Assembly: GCA_013399855.1 (NCBI GenBank)
Contig: VXAY01002919.1
Location: forward strand, 1,419,581-1,483,580
Length of the DNA: 64,000 bases
Direction: 5' to 3'
DNA from: Oxyruncus cristatus
Taxonomy: Eukaryota; Chordata; Aves; Passeriformes; Cotingidae
The translations under genes and the position numbers were made by a program. How positions within the stretch are numbered: the stretch's first letter is position 1; every line of letters starts with the position of its first letter. The notes beneath the pieces were generated by a model, which searched no databases, was not told the DNA's origin, and worked only from the letters and a program-made list of their open reading frames with translations. This document shows, piece by piece, positions 57,916 to 64,000 of the stretch.

Positions 57916-60149
57916 GTGTCCTTTGCTGAAACAAGGAGATAAACACTGAATGCTGGTTCCATCTCCCCCCGGGCTCACCTGTGGTGCTCTCAGATCAAAA
58001 GCTGGGTCACCTCCCTCTGCCTCCTCCATCAGACACAGGGACAGAGCCAGGAACACTCCCTGTGCCTTCATTCCAGGGGAGGGCTTTGACTGGGACTCAG
58101 CGGCTCCTTCAGTAGATCTGTGGCAAGGGAATTTAATAAGTTAGGAAGTTTTACGCACACTCTTCTTCTTTTTTATATTTAATGTAGTCATTTCTCAATC
58201 TGCCATTCTCAAGAGGTCCTTTTTTTTCTCCTCGCTGCTGAGATCTAGCTGGATTGAGTCATTATTCCTGATGTTCCACAAGTGCCCTCCTGAATATTTT
58301 TACAAGAAAAAAAAAAGAGGCGAGAGATTTCTGGCCAAGACTTTTTTGTTTATAAATTTTGCATAAATTTCCAACACAAAAGCGGCAAAAAAAAAAAAAA
58401 AAAAGGGAATTCAACTGGATCTTTTCAAGAACAGGAAGAGCTTGTGATGTGCAGAGCAAAACCATTGGCTTTAACAGGCTGAGAGGCTGGAAGAGAACGA
58501 AGCAATTAAGGGGAAGGAGGGATGTGGAAATGAGGGTCACTTGCACTTTACAGAAAACCAGCCCAACATTTAGTTATCTCTTAAGCTGTTGAGGGCTTGG
58601 AAAATCCAAGGACAGGGAGGCCACGGCTCTCTTGACGTGGCTGTTCTCATTTTTACTGGTGAGGATACCGAGGGTGATGACAAAATCACTTGTCACTGCA
58701 GCTTCAGCCCTGAAAGTCCGTGGGTTTGTGCACTGGACTGGAATAGCCAGTTCCAACTCATCTGGCAATGACTGGGCTGCACTAAAGTCACGGAGACGAG
58801 AGGTTCAGGAGAGGTGAATCACAGCCCTCCCACTCCCCAGGACCAGGGGTGACTGGATGAGTTTGACTCACACCCACAGGCTCAATAATATTAATAGAGC
58901 CCCTTGCAATGCAAGCCTGTGACGGGTGGAATTTGTCAGGCTCATTTGCAGCGTTTGGAGGAAACATATTGTGGGTTTGTTCTCGGTAATGCTTGGAAAG
59001 CTTCAGAGCCAGTGGCAGTGATGGATGGGCCCAAAGGATCGGAGCAGGCACTGCCAGAGCCTCCCAGCCCAGGGGGAAGATGAGGAGCTGACAGCAGGAA
59101 AAGCTGCTCTGCGCATCCACTGCCTCCTCCCGGGGTTCTGCAGGTGGAAACAGGCGTGGGGAGCACCAGGATGCTCCTCCAGGGACAGCACAACACTGTG
59201 CTCCCAGGTGGAGCACAGACCTGTGCCACTGCAGGCGCCTTTTGGGCAAGAGGGATTCTGGTCAAGCCTGGGACAGCCCTTGCCCACTCAGCCAAAAGAG
59301 AAACATTTTAAACATTTTCGAATCCAACCTCTTCTCCATCCCCAGCTTTTCCTGTGGCCACTGAAACCAGCCAGTGGTTGGCTCCTCTCCCTCCCAGTCA
59401 TGCTCAGCCTCCCAGAAGGAACATCCCCAGGAAAGGGTTAAATCAATCACAACTAAATTCACTGGCCTTTTATTAACAAGTGTATCAAATTTAAATAATT
59501 AGCATTTTAATGTCACATGCTGTATACAGGGACACCGAAGGGATGGCAGAGCCATATGGCCCTCTGATTAATAATGTCAAGCAGAAGCAGGAAGAGCATC
59601 CAAGGGGAAAAAACGTGCAGGTTGCAGAGGCAAAGAGCTCTGACATGCCTGAAGCACTGTTATCCCTACGGAGAGGAGCTGTACCCACACGGTGGGGTGG
59701 GATGGGCTCGGGAGCTGCAGTGGCCAGAGCCCCCCCGGGAGCCAGAATGTCCCCACAGGCACCCTGTGACCTCACAGGCTGCCTGGTCCTTGAGGAAAAC
59801 AGGAGCTGCTGGGAGTTCCATCTGACTCATGTCCCCAGAATCCAGCACCACTGGGTCACTCAGCCGAGGTCTAAGGTGGGAGCAGCGTGGGTTGGGCAGA
59901 GCTGGGCGTTGTTGTCCTGGGCAGGGGGAGCTGGGGGGTGGCAGCCAGACCCCCCTCCCACGGCTGGGAAGGGCTGGTCAGGAGCTCGCTCAGGTGTGAA
60001 GGTGGGTGGTGGGATGGGGTGGGTCACACAGACACGGCCACTCTGGTCCTGAGTGAGGCCACCAGCAGTTTATCTCCTGACATGAGGATGAAGCAGATGT
60101 GGGAGAGCCCAAATGTCTCTCTTGCTAAGGGACAAAGGTCTGCACAAGG
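57916..60149. other. Intergenic, no gene recognised
   Basis: It has an A18 run at 58,387-58,404 and an AT-rich block at 59,455-59,600. The ORFs here show no recognisable protein. Confidence 0.45.
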
Positions 60150-60405
60150 GCGAGTGGTTTCAAGCTGACAGAGGGTAGATTTAGATGTTAGGAAAAAACC
60201 CTTGGCTGTCGGGGAGGTGAGGCCCTGGCACAGGTTGCCCAGACAAGCTGTGGCTGCCCCTGGATCCCTGGAAGTGTCCAAGCCAGGTTGGACGGGGCTT
60301 GGAGCAACCTGGGCTGGTGGAAGGTGTCCCTGCCCGTGGCAGGGGGGTGGAACGAGATGAGCTCCAAGATCCCTTCCACCCCAAACCATTCTGTGATTCC
60401 ATGAC
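60150..60405 (+). mobile_element. CR1 LINE 3' fragment
   Basis: From gagtggtttcaagctgacag through gaggccctggcacaggttgc to tail attctgtgattccatga. Confidence 0.93.
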
Positions 60406-60968
60406 TTACGATCCCAGGCTGCAACACTCTCGGCAGAGAATTTGCTTTGGGAGAAATCCCCCTCCCTCCTCTGCTGCTGCAGCTGATGCCGCCGCTCCCA
60501 CCTTGGCTTTATCAAGGTGGGGGTTCTAAGAGGGGCTTAAAGTTTTTAATGCTCCCACATCTCTGAACACAGCAGATAAGAGAGAAAAGCCATTTTCCAT
60601 CTGTCTGCAAAGGCCTGTTGTGTTCTCACTCACACGTCAAGCGGAGCCAGCAGAGGTTGTTACGGGCTCAATGACAGTGCTCTACAAATGTTAATATGGT
60701 TTTTAATTGGGAGGAATAATAGCTTACTGCTGCACGCTTGGCAGGCCGGTCTCTGCAGCTACTCAGTCCTCCCCCTTTTCTAAAACAGAAGGGAAAAATT
60801 GCAATTCTGCACTGCAGTCAGGGTTTATTTTAAGTAACTGAGGTGCTCAGCTGACACCGACGGTATCCCTCCGGTTATCCCAGGATTGGCAAAGGCAGAG
60901 CCACCCCTCCCACAGCAGCAGGGAGCATCCAGCCCCTACACACGCCCTGGGGAGGGGGTCAGGACTTA
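60406..60968. other. Intergenic with candidate conserved block
   Basis: No gene recognised. The AT-rich stretch 60,540-60,740 includes agataag (GATA-type) and homeodomain-like cores. Confidence 0.45.
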
Positions 60969-61082
60969 GGATTACTGCATGATTTGGGTTGGAAGGGACC
61001 TTAAAGCTCACCTCCTTCCACCCCCTGTCAAGGGCAGGGACACCTTCCACTATCCCAGGTCGCTCCAAGCCCCGTCCAAGCC
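60969..61082 (-). mobile_element. CR1 LINE 3' fragment
   Basis: tgcatgatttgggttggaag then accttccactatcccaggtc and ctccaagccccgtccaag, truncated early. Confidence 0.9.
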
Positions 61083-61743
61083 CATGGGTTGGGCTGAGTT
61101 CGGTGGTGGAGCTTGGTCCATGGCCAAGCTCTGCTGAAGTTAATGAGGGCCTGTGTGCCAAAGGAGATCAGGAAAATAATCTGAATTCACTTTTAAATGG
61201 ATGAGTCTGATTGCATTAAATACCTCTGTAGACACTTTGGTTTGGAGTTGGGCTGGACTAACCCAATTTTGCTCGCTCCACTTCAATTCCAAGCAGCACC
61301 ATCTAAATGGGTGCTTAAAGAAATTTAACCACAAAAGCTTGAAACTTGCACCTCAATTAGGGAGGGGACTCAACCTGAGCACCCAGAGCAGAGCCTGGGG
61401 GACCCCCCTGCTGCCCGTGTGGGGTGGGATCCCCACCTTGGGAGCCTCTCAGGAAGGGACTGCTCTGCCCAAGCCTGTGAGTCCCAATGGGTTTGATCTT
61501 TGCACTCCAGCCCCTCTGTTTATGTCTTTCACTGGGTTTTTCCTCCTCATTTCCAGCTGTGGCCCAAGAGCAGGGCATGGCTTTGCTCCAGCCAGGGCTG
61601 GGGGGGCAGGCAGTGAGTGCTGGTGCTTCCCAGAGAGCCCCCCCCAGCCCAAGCCCCTCGCTGAGAGCGTCTGACCTTCGGGATCCCAACTCAGGGGTTC
61701 AGTTTGTCTCCTCATCCACGTGGGGACAACAGAGGCAAAGTGA
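61083..61743. other. Intergenic, nothing recognised
   Basis: GC-richer non-coding sequence between two CR1 copies. The ORFs have no recognisable content. Confidence 0.5.
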
Positions 61744-62200
61744 GAATCATAGAATCATAGAATCAGATGGGTTGGAAAGGCCCTCTGAGATCATCAAGTC
61801 CAACCCTTGATCCAACACCACCGTGGTTCCCAGACTATGGCACTCAGTGCCACGTCCAGCCTCATCTTAAACACCTCCAGGGATGGAGAATCCACCACTT
61901 CCCTGGGCAGCCCATTCCAATGGCTGATTACCCTCTCTGGAAAGAATTTCTTTCTGATATCCAACCTAAACCTCCCCTGGCACAGCTTAAGGCTGAGCCC
62001 TCCTATCTTCCTGCTGGTTCCTGGGAGAAGAGACCAACCCCCACCTGGCTACACCCTCCTGTCAGGGAGTTGTAGAGAGCGATGAGGTCTCCCCTGAGCC
62101 TTCTCTTCTCCAGGCTAAACAACCCCAGCTCCCTCAGCCTCTCCTCATAGGACTTGTGCTCAAGTCCCTTCACCAGCCTGGTTGCTCTTCTCTGGACTTG
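61744..62200 (-). mobile_element. CR1 LINE 3' fragment, longest and best preserved
   Basis: About 455 bases. It starts with the reversed tail of intact octamers (gaatcatagaatcatagaat) and continues through ccctctctggaaagaatttc to cctggttgctcttctctgga. The intact tail suggests a relatively young insertion. Confidence 0.95.
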
Positions 62201-63439
62201 GATCCCACCAAGGCCCGTGGGGTGATCGGGGTAATGGGTGGTGCTGGCAAAACCTCAGTGAGTGTTTTTGCTGCCAAGCCCCTGGCACAGCAGCTTGGCT
62301 CAGAAAGTCTCAGTGTCCTTCTCACCGGGGGTGCCTGAGGCTGAGGGATGGGGAAAGGCTGGGGAGACCCTCCTTGGGAAAGGGGAAGCACTGGGAACAC
62401 GAGGCTCACTCTGTCCAGAGTCCATCCTTGGCTGCTTCTCCTGAGAAAAGAGAAACCTGGAAAAGGAAAAGAGAACCTGGCGTTGATCCAGAGCATGATC
62501 AGGGAGGGGAAGCAGCTTGGCAGGGCCACCTCCCACCATCGTTTCCCTCAGCCCCACTCCCCCTCCCAGCACACAGGCTGTGCCCCACAGCCACCCTGTC
62601 ACCCCCGGGACACTGGTGGAGAGGGAAGGAGGGGGGATCTCCGGAGAATTCCGATGTTTGCTGGGAACTGATGTCAGCTGACGGGATTTTCAAGGGCAGA
62701 GGGAGATAATTCCTGCCCAGCTTCACTCCCCGGGCAGAACAGAAAGGGCAGCCATGCAGCTCTGCCCCTTTTTTGGAAGAATTACAATTCAGCCGAAGTA
62801 TTTTTAGTAGGACCTTAATTAAATCATCAAAATATTCCAGGCTTATGTTCATCAGCAAGTAAATTCAGGGAACAGGACAAGAAAAGCAGCGATGCATTAT
62901 TGTTCTGAGTAATGATGTTTGAATCTCTGTGCTACAGAAACTGGGGGAGAAAAAGTAAATTATAGAGAAAATGCACTCAGGAAGATTTTAATGTTGTTAC
63001 AGACCTTCATTATAATGTATGATCAAGCACATAAGTGAAAATCTCGGGACCCCAAGGGTAACATATTGATCCTGGTGGACATTAAAATTTCTATTTGATG
63101 CTTAAGCAAAATCTAATCTGACTTCTGATTCCTCAAAATATTTTAGGGTAATTAGACATGTTTGTGCTTTATTGATTCTTAAAATGAACATAAGCACACG
63201 GGGAATTGCTGTGGCTGTGGATTAAAGGAAACAAGACCCCTCGCTTTGCAGAAGTTCCTGTAATTAAATCACCTTCTGCTAACGTGACCCTCGTTATCCT
63301 GGATGGAAATGAATGCAGGAACAGGTGAAGGAGTTTATAATAATAATAATAACAGTGAAGCTTTAGGATTTAAGTGAGAGTTTGGTTTTCCGTACTTTTC
63401 CCTCCGGTGTTTGGATAAATCTCTCACCTGGAGGACTGG
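62201..63439. other. Intergenic with candidate conserved block
   Basis: GC-rich to about 62,760, then AT-rich and repeat-free to 63,390 with a short (TAA)n. No gene recognised. Confidence 0.5.
63338..63352. repeat. (TAA)5 microsatellite
   Basis: Five tandem taa units. Confidence 0.85.
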
Positions 63440-63544
63440 GGCTCTGAGCACCTGCTCCAGTGGAAGGTGTCCCTGCCCACGCAGGGGGTGGAACAAGATG
63501 AGCTTTAAGGTCCCTTCCCACCCAAACCAGCCTGGGATTCTTTG
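63440..63544 (+). mobile_element. Short CR1 3' fragment
   Basis: cagtggaaggtgtccctgcc, agatgagctttaaggtccct and a decayed tail gggattcttt. Confidence 0.9.
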
Positions 63545-64000
63545 ATAAAACCCCAAACAGCCCCAGAGCACGGGCTGGGGATGGATTCCCATCGGAAATT
63601 GGCTTTTGAGGAGTCAAGCTCGGAGCAAAGGCTGAGGGCAGGGTTGGCACTGACAGCCTGAGGCACTGATCGAAGGCAGACGGTCCCTGTGCTGTGCCTG
63701 CCGAGGGAGGAGATCACCCAACAGCACCCTGAGCATGTCCTGTAGCAAGACACCGGTCCTGCCAACCCATCCTGGAGCTACAGCAACATTCATGGCTCCG
63801 GGAATTTTTTGACTGCCTTTTCCACAAGGCCGAGGGCAGCGCACAGGGCGAAGGGGTGACACCTCTGCAGAGCTGCCGCTCCCGAGGAGGGAGCAGGGAC
63901 CTGACACGCTGCACCCCCCCAGTGCTGGAGCCCCCAGCCCCACATCCCTGCTGCCCTGCACATCACCAGCCCTCCCCGTCCCTGTCCCCACGCTGCTCTG
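63545..64000. other. Intergenic, nothing recognised
   Basis: GC-rich non-coding sequence up to the window edge. No exon or repeat recognised. Confidence 0.45.

Noticed and set aside
61767..62085. Frames of about 90-105 residues at 61.8-62.1 kb
   Set aside because: They read through the reversed CR1 copy and are repeat-derived.
31150..63544. CR1 fragments considered as possible active LINEs
   Set aside because: All are short 3' ends of at most about 470 bases; no endonuclease or reverse transcriptase segment is present, so none can be autonomous.
1..64000. Search for endogenous retroviral genes, CRISPR arrays, tRNA or rRNA genes
   Set aside because: No LTR pair, gag/pol-like peptide, spaced direct-repeat array or cloverleaf with conserved A/B boxes was recognised on either strand. 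A profile search (tRNAscan-SE, RepeatMasker) would be decisive.

Overview
The window looks like a bird genome, probably from a GC-rich microchromosome. The evidence is a vertebrate spliced gene with high identity to mammalian orthologues, more than 20 truncated copies of the avian/reptilian CR1 LINE 3' end (octamer tails such as ATTCTATG or ATTCTGTG, and the block 'ttggactcgatgatc...aggtcttttccaacc'), CpG-rich patches and an assembly gap in the GC-richest spot. I see no bacterial, phage, plasmid or CRISPR features and no retroviral genes.

The only protein-coding gene I can support is CTTNBP2NL (CTTNBP2 N-terminal-like; a cortactin-binding, STRIPAK-associated coiled-coil protein), on the minus strand. 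Four coding exons join in phase 0 into an intact 639-residue reading frame: 24656-24558 (33 aa), 14044-13814 (77 aa), 12164-12057 (36 aa) and 11294-9813 (493 aa plus stop). The 3' UTR runs to about 7,220. The promoter and non-coding first exon lie in a CpG island at about 29,140-30,110, which is interrupted by 495 unknown bases (29,483-29,977).

Layout. 1-7,220 is sequence downstream of CTTNBP2NL: non-coding, with several CpG-rich patches and degenerate tandem repeats. By vertebrate synteny WNT2B should lie in this direction, but I recognise no WNT2B exon. 7,221-29,450 is the CTTNBP2NL transcription unit, with few repeats. 29,140-30,110 is the CpG-island promoter plus the gap. 30,150-30,625 is a degenerate minisatellite. 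31,150-64,000 is intergenic, toward the expected neighbour KCND3. It is dense in CR1 fragments, separated by AT-rich, repeat-free blocks that look like conserved non-coding elements; one contains a pair of perfect MEF2 consensus sites.

I found no convincing previously undescribed system. The items most worth checking are the gap over exon 1 and the promoter, the CpG island at 2.7-3.0 kb with no assigned gene, the MEF2 pair at 43.7-43.8 kb, and the AT-rich candidate regulatory blocks right of 44 kb. Conservation and homology statements come from reading the sequence and remembered family knowledge; no alignment was run.
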